Assembly: GCA_014653355.1 (NCBI GenBank)
Contig: JACWEO010000002.1
Span: forward strand, 62,001 to 126,000
Length of the DNA stretch: 64,000 bases
Direction: 5' to 3'
DNA from: Pelagibacterales bacterium SAG-MED47
GTDB lineage: Bacteria; Pseudomonadota; Alphaproteobacteria; Pelagibacterales; Pelagibacteraceae
Both the position numbers and the translations under genes were made by a program. The notes below the pieces were generated by a model. That model searched no databases. It saw nothing but the letters and a program-made list of their open reading frames with translations, and was not told where the DNA came from. Below are positions 27,641 to 35,982 of this stretch, in pieces (positions within the stretch are counted from its first letter, which is position 1; every line of letters starts with the position of its first letter).

Positions 27641-28744
27641 ATGGATGATGTTGTTATAGTTGGTGGAGGAATAATAGGCACAGCAACAGCATATTTCTTG
27701 TCTAAAGAAGGTAGAAAAGTAAAAGTTATCGAGAGAGATCCAACATATAAAACAGCTTCATTTCCATTATCATTAGGAGGTTTCAGACGGCAGTTTTTTC
27801 AAACAGAAAATATTATGCTAGGTAAATTTGCAAGAGAATTTATATCTCAAATTCCAGAACTACTCAAAACTGAGAAAAATCCAAAACCAACAGCAAGTAT
27901 GGTTACCAATGGATATTTATTAATGTTTGGACCTGAACATGCAGAAGAGCAATATAAAGCCTTAGAGAACCATAAAGCTTGTGAAGCTGGAACAAAAAAT
28001 ATAAAGGGATCCGAATTAAGAAATTTTTTTCCTTACATAAATGATGATGGTATAGAAACTGCAACTTTTACCGATAATCAGAGCGAAGGTTGGATAGATC
28101 CTTTTATGTTTCATAATGCATTAAAAAGTAAAGCAGTTGAATTAGGCGCAGAATTTATAAAAGGAAAAATTAAAAATCTCTCAGAAATAAAAGCTAAAAC
28201 AATTATTTCTGCTGCAGGTTGTTGGACTAAAGAACTTCTAGAAGATATTCCAGTTGAACCTCAAAAGCACACAGTGTTTAGAGTAAAATGTCCAAAACAT
28301 ATCCCAGAAATGCCTCTCACAGGGGATTTAACTACAGGGGTTTATTGGAGACCGGAGGGAAAAGAGTATTTAGCTGGTTCACCAAAGTCAGTTTTTGATG
28401 CTAAAGATCTTGAGCCCGCTTGGGAGGATTTTGAGGAACTTGTTTGGCCTGCTTTAGCACATAGAATACCAGAAATGGAAGAACTAAAGTTAACAGGTGG
28501 ATGGGCTGGTTATTATGATTGTAATAGACTAGATAATAATGCTGTGGTTGGAAAACATCCAAAATTTGAAAATGTTTATCTTGCTACAGGTTTTACAGGA
28601 AGAGGTTTAATGCAAGCCCCAGGTATTGGAAGAGCATTGACAGAATTGATTACTACAGGAAATTATCAATCAATAGATATTTCGAATATGGCTGTTGAAA
28701 GAGTTTTGGGTAAAAAAGCAAGACCCGAACCTTATGTTTTATAA
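27641..28744 (+). CDS. FAD-dependent oxidoreductase, DAO family
   Basis: A 367-residue D-amino-acid oxidase/sarcosine-dehydrogenase-type flavoprotein. N-terminal FAD motif VVIVGGGIIGTATAYFLSKEGRKVKVIERDP; SLGGFRRQFFQTENIML is the usual DAO substrate-channel entry; C-terminal ATGFTGRGLMQAPGIGRALTELI closes the FAD site. Relatives oxidise N-methylated glycines or other secondary amines, which would feed C1 metabolism, but substrate is not determined. It starts 2 bp after tspO and shares TAATG with the next gene. Confidence 0.88.
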   Translation: MDDVVIVGGGIIGTATAYFLSKEGRKVKVIERDPTYKTASFPLSLGGFRRQFFQTENIMLGKFAREFISQIPELLKTEKNPKPTASMVTNGYLLMFGPEHAEEQYKALENHKACEAGTKNIKGSELRNFFPYINDDGIETATFTDNQSEGWIDPFMFHNALKSKAVELGAEFIKGKIKNLSEIKAKTIISAAGCWTKELLEDIPVEPQKHTVFRVKCPKHIPEMPLTGDLTTGVYWRPEGKEYLAGSPKSVFDAKDLEPAWEDFEELVWPALAHRIPEMEELKLTGGWAGYYDCNRLDNNAVVGKHPKFENVYLATGFTGRGLMQAPGIGRALTELITTGNYQSIDISNMAVERVLGKKARPEPYVL

Positions 28745-29439
28745 TGGGACAAATATTTAATTTTTTTCCACTTTCAGTTTTAAAATCTAAGATACATCTC
28801 TCGGAAGATCAAAAAAAAAAGATGTTAGATGAAATTTTTGCTATGGAAAAAGAGAGTAAAAATGAAGAATACAAAAATAAATCTAGCGCTTGGACTGGAG
28901 ACACCCAAGGTTTTGAATATATTCATAATAATCCTGCGTTTGAAGATTTTTTTATTGAAGTTAAAAAAGTAATAATTGAATATTTAGAGGCTATAGAAGT
29001 AGACAGTAAACAATTAAATATTTTTGTGCAAAGATCATGGGCTACAATTTCAAATGAAAAAGAAAATATAGCTCTTCATAAACACCTACAATCACATTTA
29101 TCTTTTGCTTACTATCTAAAAAAAATTCAGTCAGATGCAAATTTACTTTTTATTGACGAGACAAAACACAATGAATTTTTACCAGGCTTATTTTTATCAC
29201 CCACCTCTAACAAAAAACAGATAATAAAAAAAAGAAACATATCTAATTCTGCGGCAATAGTTTTTGAAGCACAAGAGAACGATATAGTTGTATTTCCATC
29301 AAAAACATCTCATCAAACACAACCGAATATAAAAAATAATAATAGAGTGTCGATTTCTGCTGATATTTTTATTACTGCAAAAGATACTGAAAATTTAGAA
29401 AATTTAGTTACTCCTTTTGAAAATTGGAAAAGTATTTAA
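28744..29439 (+). CDS. Putative 2OG-Fe(II) oxygenase, TIGR02466-like
   Basis: A 231-residue soluble protein. The C-terminal half fits a double-stranded beta-helix oxygenase: candidate metal ligands His in IALHKHLQSHLSFAYYL, then DIVVFPSKTSHQTQPN with His, followed by the Arg in NNNRVSISADIF that would bind 2-oxoglutarate. This matches the TIGR02466 group of predicted oxygenases with unknown substrates, also found in phages and cyanophage-related bacteria. It starts on the stop of the DAO flavoprotein gene, so the two are coupled. Confidence 0.65.
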   Translation: MGQIFNFFPLSVLKSKIHLSEDQKKKMLDEIFAMEKESKNEEYKNKSSAWTGDTQGFEYIHNNPAFEDFFIEVKKVIIEYLEAIEVDSKQLNIFVQRSWATISNEKENIALHKHLQSHLSFAYYLKKIQSDANLLFIDETKHNEFLPGLFLSPTSNKKQIIKKRNISNSAAIVFEAQENDIVVFPSKTSHQTQPNIKNNNRVSISADIFITAKDTENLENLVTPFENWKSI

Positions 29440-29461
29440 TTCTATCAAAGAATATTATAAA

Positions 29462-30916
29462 TTATGTTCCACAAAATGTTTGATATTTTTCATTTGATGA
29501 TAGTGGTCTCTGAAAATTGATAATACTTTCTTGCCTAGTATATGGTTTTTTTAAAATCTTTAATAATCGATTAATTGGTTTAAGATTATTTCGTTCAGTT
29601 TCTTTTAAAGAATTTTCTACTAAATGATTTCTAGGTATTACTAAAGGGTTAACACTTCTCATTAGTTTATTGAATTTGTTGGGAGTATTATTTTTATATA
29701 AGAGTCTTTTTTTCCAAGTTTCTTTCCATATTATAAAATCTTTGTTTTTATATTTTTTGTCCTCTTTAATTTTTTCACCCATTAAATGACAGAATGTATT
29801 TGTGTAATCTGCTTTGTTTTGATGCATCCAAGTTAGTAAATCTATAATCAAAGATTTATCTTTTTCATTTTCACCTACCAAACCTAACTTATCTCTCATC
29901 ATTTGAAGCCATCTTTTCTCATATTTTTTTTCAAAGGAATTGATTATTTCTGATGCCAATTCAACAGCTTTATTTTGATCTCTGTCTATAAATGGTATTA
30001 GACATTCAGCAAATCTAGCTAAATTCCATTTCGTTATAACGGGTTGATTGCAATAAGCATATCTTCCCATTTTGTCTATAGAACTAAATACTGTTTTTGG
30101 ATCATAAATATCCATAAAGGCACAAGGACCGTAATCGATTGTCTCCCCTGCAATACTCATATTATCTGTATTCATTACCCCATGAACAAAACCAACTCTC
30201 ATCCAGTGAATCACAAGATCAATTTGTTTATCTAAAACTTTCTTCAAAAGATCTACGACTTTGTTTTTAGATTTTTCAATTTCTTGATAATGTCTTTTAA
30301 TTACATAATTTATTAGTAATTCAAGTTCATCTTTTTTATTCCTTGCAGCAATATACTGAAAAGTACCTACTCTAATATGACTTGAAGCTACTCTTGTAAG
30401 GATACCACCCTCTAAAGTTGTCTCTCTAATAACGTCCTCACCAGTTTTTACAACAGCCAAACTTCTTGTTGTTGGTATTTTTAAGTTATACATCGCCTCA
30501 CTTATTATGTATTCTCTTAACATAGGCCCTAGAGCAGCTCTGCCATCTCCATTTCTAGAAAAAGCAGTTTTACCAGATCCTTTAAACTGAATGTCATATC
30601 TATCTTTAGTTTTAGTTAAATGTTCACCAATTAATACTGCCCTTCCGTCTCCTAGCATTGTAAAATGACCAAATTGATGACCAGCATAGGCTTGAGCAAT
30701 AGAGTTACTTTTTTCAGGTAATTTGTTTCCAGAAAATAATGTGGATAACTTAGACTTACTTATATTGGAAAATTCTAAATTAAGACTTTTAGCTAAATTT
30801 TCATTAAGTAAAATCAATTCAGGATTTTTAACACTTACTGGTTTTATGTTTTCTCTAAATATTTCAGGTAGCCTAGAATATGTATTATCAAAATTCCAAT
30901 TAATGTTATTTTTCAT
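29462..30916 (-). CDS. selO: SelO (YdiU/UPF0061) protein AMPylase pseudokinase
   Basis: A 484-residue SelO. Family members have an inverted ATP orientation and transfer AMP to protein hydroxyls; E. coli SelO acts in oxidative stress response. Motifs: AQAYAGHQFGHFTMLGDGRAVLIGE, DIQFKGSGKTAFSRNGDGRAALGPMLREYI, RSLAVVKTGEDVIRE, FVHGVMNTDNMSI with metal-binding Asp-Asn, DYGPCAFMDIYDP. The C-terminus QTFCGT keeps the conserved Cys used for disulfide control in the E. coli enzyme. Starts 6 bp after msrA, so the two form an operon. Confidence 0.96.
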   Translation of the reverse strand: MKNNINWNFDNTYSRLPEIFRENIKPVSVKNPELILLNENLAKSLNLEFSNISKSKLSTLFSGNKLPEKSNSIAQAYAGHQFGHFTMLGDGRAVLIGEHLTKTKDRYDIQFKGSGKTAFSRNGDGRAALGPMLREYIISEAMYNLKIPTTRSLAVVKTGEDVIRETTLEGGILTRVASSHIRVGTFQYIAARNKKDELELLINYVIKRHYQEIEKSKNKVVDLLKKVLDKQIDLVIHWMRVGFVHGVMNTDNMSIAGETIDYGPCAFMDIYDPKTVFSSIDKMGRYAYCNQPVITKWNLARFAECLIPFIDRDQNKAVELASEIINSFEKKYEKRWLQMMRDKLGLVGENEKDKSLIIDLLTWMHQNKADYTNTFCHLMGEKIKEDKKYKNKDFIIWKETWKKRLLYKNNTPNKFNKLMRSVNPLVIPRNHLVENSLKETERNNLKPINRLLKILKKPYTRQESIINFQRPLSSNEKYQTFCGT

Positions 30917-30922
30917 AAAATA

Positions 30923-31498
30923 TTATCTATTCCAGATTTTATCTAAGGTTTCATCTCTTTTACATGCTTTTTTATATCTTAAATAATTTTGAAAATATAC
31001 TTTATAAAAATTTTGATGACGTTCTTCAGCTTCATAGAATTTTTCAAATTTTCTTATGTATGTGACAACTATTTTATTAAACTTTTTTTCTAATTTTTTC
31101 ATATCTCTTTCTATAAAATTTTTTTCTTTATTATTTTGATAAAAAGCAACAGATCTATAACTATATCCTTTATCACAAAACTGACCATAAGCATCGAATG
31201 GATCAATATTAATCCAAAAATTTTCTAGTAATTTTTCGTAGGATATGATTTTATTATCATATATTATTTCAACAACTTCAAAGTGACCCGAATCACCATA
31301 TGTAACTTCTTTGTAAGTTGGATTTTCAGTAGTGCCGCCTGAGTATCCTGAAATTACCTCTTTAACTCCATCTAACTTTTCAAAAGATTCTTCTACACAC
31401 CAGAAACAACCACCGGCAAAATAAGCTTTACTTTTTTCAAGCGCTAAAGCTTCTATTATGGTTACAAAATTTAAAATTAAGACTATTATAAACCTCAT
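30923..31498 (-). CDS. msrA: Peptide methionine-S-sulfoxide reductase MsrA, exported
   Basis: Reduces methionine-S-sulfoxide in proteins. Catalytic Cys lies in YFAGGCFWCVEESFE, followed by GVKEVISGYSGGTTENPTYKEVTYGDSGHFEVVEI and FDAYGQFCDKGYSYRSVAFYQ. With ATG at 31498 the protein is 191 residues and begins MRFIIVLILNFVTIIEALA, a plausible signal peptide, suggesting action in the periplasm. A longer reading from 31627 would extend into the end of fdh and lacks homologous features. Operon with selO. Confidence 0.93.
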   Translation of the reverse strand: MRFIIVLILNFVTIIEALALEKSKAYFAGGCFWCVEESFEKLDGVKEVISGYSGGTTENPTYKEVTYGDSGHFEVVEIIYDNKIISYEKLLENFWINIDPFDAYGQFCDKGYSYRSVAFYQNNKEKNFIERDMKKLEKKFNKIVVTYIRKFEKFYEAEERHQNFYKVYFQNYLRYKKACKRDETLDKIWNR

Positions 31499-31540
31499 GA
31501 GGTATCGTATACAATAAAGATAAATTGAGTCTATAATACT

Positions 31541-31570
31541 AAAGGTAGCTACTTTCGGTAGCATACCTTT
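31541..31570 (-). terminator. Hairpin downstream of fdh
   Basis: AAAGGTA-GCTAC (31541-31552) pairs with GTAGC-TACCTTT (31558-31570) with one bulged A and a 5-base loop. It begins about 20 bases past the formate dehydrogenase stop on the minus strand. The following bases are not a clean T-run, so it may act as an mRNA 3' stabiliser or weak terminator before msrA. Confidence 0.6.
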
Positions 31571-31589
31571 GATAAAATTTAAGAAAGTT

Positions 31590-32789
31590 TTATTTTTTCT
31601 TATATTTCGCAGCCTCCTCAGATCCACCTGTTGCTGAACCTTTACTATAAGAGTGGGCTCCCATACCTGCTAATTGGCCATCTTTAACAATAAGATATTG
31701 GTCTCTGATCTCTTTTCCCTCAAAAAAGCATTCTAGAATTTCTCTAACTCCATCTGCATACCTAGTCTGAGCTGACAAAGATGTTCCAGATGTGTGAGGA
31801 GTCATTCCATGATTTGGCATTGTTCTCCATACGTGGTCGTTAGGAGCTGGTTGAGGAAACCATACATCGCCAGCATATCCACTTAGTTGACCACTTTTCA
31901 ACGCTTTTGCAATTGCTTCTCGATTACAGATTTTCCCTCTAGCAGTATTTACAATATATGCACCTTTTTTCATTTTACCGATCAAAACATCGTCAAATAA
32001 ATTTTCAGTTTCAGGATGAAGAGGGCAATTTATAGTTACTACATCACAAACTTTTACCATTGACTCAACTGACTCATGGAAAGTTAAGTTTAATTCTTTC
32101 TCGACACTGTCAGGTAATTTGTGTCTATCGAAATAGTGTAAGTGTACATCAAAAGGTTTCATTTTTCTTAATGCATCTAGTCCTATACGTCCAGCAGCCA
32201 CAGTCCCAATATGCATTCCTTCAACGTCATAAGATCTTTGAACTGCATCAGCAATATTCCAACCACCTTCATTTACTATTCTGTGTTGGTTATGGTAATC
32301 TCTTACCATAGAAACTATCATCATAACTATATGTTCAGCAACAGATCTTGAATTACAAAAAGTTACCTCAACAACATCAATTTTATTATCCATAGCAGCT
32401 TGTAAATCAACATGATCTGATCCTATTCCAGCTGTAATAGCCATTTTTAAATTTTTAGCTTTTGAAATTCTTTCTTTAGTGAGATAATATGGAAAAAAAG
32501 GCTGCGATATAACTATATCAGCATCAATGATATGTTTATCTGCTTCACATCCGTCGCCATCTTTACTATTTGTAACTATTAACTCATGACCATTACTCTC
32601 TAAAAATTTTCTTAGACCTAGCTCTCCTGAAACACAACCTAATAATTCTCCAGGTTTAAAATCCCTACCTTTTGGTGAAGGTAAAGTCATTCCATCAGGA
32701 TATTTTTCCAATTTAGGCAAATCTTTTAAAGGGTATGACCCAGGCATTCCACCTTTTGGATCATCATACAATATACATAATATCTTCAT
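31590..32789 (-). CDS. fdh: NAD-dependent formate dehydrogenase
   Basis: A 399-residue single-subunit D-2-hydroxyacid-dehydrogenase-type FDH that oxidises formate to CO2, giving NADH. FDH-type features rather than glycerate/phosphoglycerate dehydrogenase: N-terminus LYDDPKGGMPGSYP, ISQPFFPYYLTKER, AGIGSDHVDL, TFCNSRSVAEH, NAD fold GTVAAGRIGLDALR, catalytic Arg in NTARGKICN and His in MTPHTSGTSLSAQ, QPAPNDHVWR. In SAR11, C1 oxidation to formate and CO2 is used for energy. A GGAGAG Shine-Dalgarno precedes the ATG. The C-terminus is KYKKK. Confidence 0.94.
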   Translation of the reverse strand: MKILCILYDDPKGGMPGSYPLKDLPKLEKYPDGMTLPSPKGRDFKPGELLGCVSGELGLRKFLESNGHELIVTNSKDGDGCEADKHIIDADIVISQPFFPYYLTKERISKAKNLKMAITAGIGSDHVDLQAAMDNKIDVVEVTFCNSRSVAEHIVMMIVSMVRDYHNQHRIVNEGGWNIADAVQRSYDVEGMHIGTVAAGRIGLDALRKMKPFDVHLHYFDRHKLPDSVEKELNLTFHESVESMVKVCDVVTINCPLHPETENLFDDVLIGKMKKGAYIVNTARGKICNREAIAKALKSGQLSGYAGDVWFPQPAPNDHVWRTMPNHGMTPHTSGTSLSAQTRYADGVREILECFFEGKEIRDQYLIVKDGQLAGMGAHSYSKGSATGGSEEAAKYKKK

Positions 32790-32863
32790 CCGCTCTCCAG
32801 TGTTAACTCAATATTAATTTATTTGAGATATCTAACATTATTTTAAAGCTGCTAGCAAACAAA

Positions 32864-33328
32864 TTATTTTGAGTTTGGATAACTTTTTTTTAAAATATAA
32901 CGATTAATTATTATACCAAAAATTATAATAATTATTGATCCTATAATAATAGGATTCAATAAATAGTCTGGAGATACACTACCGATAATTACAATAATTG
33001 GATTTCCACCTGCGGGCGGATGAGTTACATTAAATAAGATCATTAAACCCACACCAAACCCAACTGCCAAAGGTATTACTAGATATAATGGTATGGGTAA
33101 AAAATTTAGAAAAACTATGCCAACCATTGCAGTAAGAAGATGACCAAAAAAAATATTTTTGGGTTGGGCAAATGGACTTTCAGGATAGCCATAAAGCAAA
33201 ACCATAGAGGAGCCGAACGAAGCAATTAAAAATATACCAAACTCAGTTTTATAGGTTAAGATTGTTAAAATACCTATTGTTATTATAGAAAAAAAACCTG
33301 CAATTAAGGATTGTTTGATGTTACCCAT
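32864..33328 (-). CDS. HPP family integral membrane protein
   Basis: About 154 residues with four or five TM helices. The defining HPP-family segment THPPAGGNPIIVIIG is present, as are FGSSMVLLYGYPESPFAQPKNIFFGHLL and VGFGVGLMILFN. Family members were linked to nitrite transport in cyanobacteria, but most are uncharacterised. ATG at 33328 is preferred because it lies just behind the stop of the IscU-like gene (33333) and gives the family-like start MGNIKQSLIAGFF. Confidence 0.87.
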   Translation of the reverse strand: MGNIKQSLIAGFFSIITIGILTILTYKTEFGIFLIASFGSSMVLLYGYPESPFAQPKNIFFGHLLTAMVGIVFLNFLPIPLYLVIPLAVGFGVGLMILFNVTHPPAGGNPIIVIIGSVSPDYLLNPIIIGSIIIIIFGIIINRYILKKSYPNSK

Positions 33329-33332
33329 AAAA

Positions 33333-33731
33333 TTAATTAGATACAATCTTTTTAAGGGTTTTAAAAGGCAATAAAATACATTCTTTACGATTAAAATTTT
33401 CTTGGTTGAGTAACTTTTTTAAAAAAACCCATTTTTTTTTAATAATATCATCGTTCTTTTCAAAATAAGATCTTACATCATCACACAATTCATTGATCTT
33501 CAATTTTTGTTGATTAATCGAATTTTTTGCTAACAAACTTGCTGATGCCTTACAATAAATACAAGATTTATCTTCATATCCAAAATCTAAAATTTTATTA
33601 CCTTTAATTATTAGTTTTATCTGTATTTCATCTCCACATAATGGATTTTTTAGTTTTGACGAATGGGTATAGTTTTTAATATACCTATTATTGTTTGTAT
33701 CTGATGCAATTTTTAATACCTCTAAGTCCAT
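33333..33731 (-). CDS. IscU/NifU-like Fe-S cluster scaffold
   Basis: A 132-residue protein resembling IscU/SufU scaffolds: three Cys sites for cluster assembly sit in LKNPLCGDEIQI (first Cys, with Asp), EDKSCIYCKASASLL (second) and RKECILLPFKTLKK (third). The three-Cys plus Asp layout is that of the SufU type. Here it stands alone with no sufBCD or cysteine desulfurase adjacent; the SUF genes are presumably elsewhere. It precedes the HPP gene with a 4-bp gap, in one transcript. Confidence 0.85.
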   Translation of the reverse strand: MDLEVLKIASDTNNNRYIKNYTHSSKLKNPLCGDEIQIKLIIKGNKILDFGYEDKSCIYCKASASLLAKNSINQQKLKINELCDDVRSYFEKNDDIIKKKWVFLKKLLNQENFNRKECILLPFKTLKKIVSN

Positions 33732-33876
33732 ATTGTTCTAATAAGCTAAAATATATAATATTCAAATTAAAATACTTGTGAAATTACAGTTTTTTATAAC
33801 AAATGCAGTACAACTAAAAATAGTAAATTAGTAAGAATATTATTAATAACTCATTTTTGTTGTAGTTCCATCTTTT

Positions 33877-33882
33877 TATAAT
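33877..33882 (+). promoter_or_regulatory. -10 box upstream of EamA gene
   Basis: A perfect TATAAT lies 13 bases before the ATG at 33896. With a TTTTTG -35-like sequence at 33854, the spacing is 17. The RNA start would be about 7 bases before the ATG, so the transcript is nearly leaderless. The rest of the 164-bp gap (33732-33895) shows nothing else that I can name. Confidence 0.5.
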
Positions 33883-33895
33883 TAAATATCTATAA

Positions 33896-34801
33896 ATGAT
33901 AGAGCTAAGAAATGAAAAAATAGCAGTGCCTATTGTTTTGCTCGCTGGTATTCTTTGGTCTTTTGGCCCACTTGTTGTTAGATATATGAATGATCCTCAT
34001 TTGGTTCCTTGGCAATATATTTTTGGAAGAGGTTTAACAATTTTTATTATTTTAAATTTATACTTATATTTTGAAGAAGGAATAAATTTTTATAAAAATT
34101 ATAAGAAAATAGGAAAATCAGGGATCATAGGTGGTATTGGTTTAGGTATTGCTATGATTTCTTTTATTTATTCAATAACAAATACAACTGCAGCAATTAC
34201 TCTTTTATGTTTAGCTGCAATGCCTTTCTTCACAGCATTACTAGCTTTTTTATTTTTAAAGGAAAAAATATCTTTAAATGTTTGGATTTCAATTTCTATT
34301 GCAACTATTGGTATAATAATTATGGCTTTAGGAAATACTGAAAAAAGTTCATTAGTGGGTTTTATATTTGGTATCACTTCGTCAATTGGTTTTTCAATCT
34401 TTTCAGTAACTTTAAGGTGGAGAAAAGAAACTCCAAAATTTACTACAGTTGCGGTAGCAGGCTTATTTTGTTTTGTTTTTGCTGCTATAATCATTTTAAT
34501 AAAAAATCAAACTTTTTTTTCTTCCAGTTATAATGGTACAATGTTTTCTTTACATGGTACTTTAGTTTGTTTTGGCCTAATATTATATTCAATTGGCTCT
34601 AAAGCTATTCCGGCTGCAGAATTAACTTTGCTATCTTTGACAGAAGTAATTGGTGGAATTTTCTGGGTTTGGTTACCTCTTTTTGGAATAAATGAAATAC
34701 CATCTACAAACACAATAATAGGGGGTTTTTTTCTTTTTATATCACTTGTTTATTATAGTCTCATTATGAGATGGAATAAAAGATATATAGCTCTTAATTA
34801 A
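33896..34801 (+). CDS. EamA/DMT-family transporter
   Basis: A 301-residue permease with ten predicted TM helices in two EamA halves: VPIVLLAGILWSFGPLVVRYM, NTTAAITLLCLAAMPFFTALLAFLFLKEKI in the first, and KAIPAAELTLLSLTEVIGGIFWVWLPLFG in the second. It lies 20 bp upstream of the amidinotransferase gene, in the same direction, so it may move a guanidino compound or amino acid. Substrate unknown. Confidence 0.88.
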   Translation: MIELRNEKIAVPIVLLAGILWSFGPLVVRYMNDPHLVPWQYIFGRGLTIFIILNLYLYFEEGINFYKNYKKIGKSGIIGGIGLGIAMISFIYSITNTTAAITLLCLAAMPFFTALLAFLFLKEKISLNVWISISIATIGIIIMALGNTEKSSLVGFIFGITSSIGFSIFSVTLRWRKETPKFTTVAVAGLFCFVFAAIIILIKNQTFFSSSYNGTMFSLHGTLVCFGLILYSIGSKAIPAAELTLLSLTEVIGGIFWVWLPLFGINEIPSTNTIIGGFFLFISLVYYSLIMRWNKRYIALN

Positions 34802-34821
34802 ATTTTTTAACAAAAATTATA

Positions 34822-35937
34822 ATGAATAATAACAAAAAGATCGTAAATAGTTGGAATGAATGGGATCCCCTCAAACACGTAATAGTTGGAAAAGCTGATG
34901 GAACTTGTATACCAGCACCAGAACCAGCTTTAGATGCTAAGGTCCCTGAGGACTCTGATATGAGAGGAAAATTTGGTCCTAGAATGAAAGATACAATAGA
35001 CAAGGCAAATCAATTATTAGATGACTTTTCTAATATTTTGAATAAACGTGGGATAAAAGTTGATAGACCTTCACCAATAAACTTTAACCAAAAAATATCA
35101 ACTCCAGATTGGAAAGCAGAAACGATGTTTGGCTGTATGCCACCAAGAGATGTTTTATTAACAGTTGGAAATGAAATTTTAGAAGCAACGATGAGCTATA
35201 GATGTAGATGGTTTGAATATCTCTGTTATCGACCTTTATTAAAAAAATATTATGATTTGGACAAAAATATGAGACACGAGTCTGCTCCAAAACCAAGATT
35301 AACTGATGATGATTATAGAAAAGATTATTTATCAGATAAAATAGGAATTCAAAAAAGACTCAAATGGACTGAGGATAAATTTTTTGTAACAACAGAGGAG
35401 GAGCCTTTATTTGATGCAGCTGATGTATTGAGATTTGGTAAGGATTTAATTGTTCAGCATGGCTTTACAACCAATTTAAAGGGTATCGATTGGCTTCAAA
35501 GACATTTCAAAAATCATCGAGTTCATGCTGTAAATTTCCCAGGGGATCCCTATCCAATTCACATTGATGCAACTTTTACCCCAATTAAAGAAGGGTTAAT
35601 AATTAATAATCCACAAAGACGTTTGCCAAAAGAACAACGGAAATTATTCGAAAATAATGGATGGGAAATAATTGATGCTGCTCAGCCTGCACATAATGAG
35701 CCACCCCCATTATGTTATTCGTCAGTTTGGCTTTCAATGAACATTTTAATTTTAGATAAAAAAACAATCTGTGTTGAAAAAAGTGAAAAATACCAAGCTG
35801 AACAATTAAATAATCTTGGAATAGAAGTAATTCCTGTTGATCTAAGAGATGCATATGCATTTGGAGGAGGTTTACATTGTTGTACTGCAGATGTTTACCG
35901 AGAGGGTGAATTAAAAGATTACTTTCCTAAACAATAA
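34822..35937 (+). CDS. Glycine amidinotransferase (AGAT-like)
   Basis: A 371-residue guanidino-group transferase of the AGAT/StrB family, which moves the amidino group of arginine to an acceptor such as glycine, giving guanidinoacetate. N-terminus WNEWDPLKHVIVGKADGT is typical. Active-site elements: LFDAADVLRFGKDLIVQHG (Asp), DPYPIHIDATFTPI (His/Asp) and the C-terminal Cys in AFGGGLHCCTADVYR (residues 353-354). ETMFGCMPPRDVLLTVG and SYRCRWFEY match the family too. Acceptor may be glycine or another amine. Co-oriented with an EamA permease. Confidence 0.9.
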   Translation: MNNNKKIVNSWNEWDPLKHVIVGKADGTCIPAPEPALDAKVPEDSDMRGKFGPRMKDTIDKANQLLDDFSNILNKRGIKVDRPSPINFNQKISTPDWKAETMFGCMPPRDVLLTVGNEILEATMSYRCRWFEYLCYRPLLKKYYDLDKNMRHESAPKPRLTDDDYRKDYLSDKIGIQKRLKWTEDKFFVTTEEEPLFDAADVLRFGKDLIVQHGFTTNLKGIDWLQRHFKNHRVHAVNFPGDPYPIHIDATFTPIKEGLIINNPQRRLPKEQRKLFENNGWEIIDAAQPAHNEPPPLCYSSVWLSMNILILDKKTICVEKSEKYQAEQLNNLGIEVIPVDLRDAYAFGGGLHCCTADVYREGELKDYFPKQ

Positions 35938-35951
35938 AGCTAATTTGGATT

Positions 35952-35982
35952 ATTCTTTAAGATAAGAATTTAGTTTTTTTTT
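35952..35982 (+). terminator. Rho-independent-like terminator of the amidinotransferase gene
   Basis: ATTCTT (35952-35957) pairs with AAGAAT (35964-35969) across a 6-base loop, followed by TTAGTTTTTTTTT. It starts 14 bases after the amidinotransferase stop. The stem is short and AT-only, and the T-run lies in the 3' end of the convergent coiled-coil gene. Confidence 0.5.

Noticed and set aside
31499-31627. Longer MsrA start within the 3' end of fdh
   Set aside because: The added 43 residues lack MsrA features, run through a hairpin and into fdh; ATG at 31498 gives a good signal peptide.
33732-33895. Possible RNA gene in the 164-bp gap between the IscU-like and EamA genes
   Set aside because: No RNA family signature or strong fold; only a TATAAT promoter box stands out.
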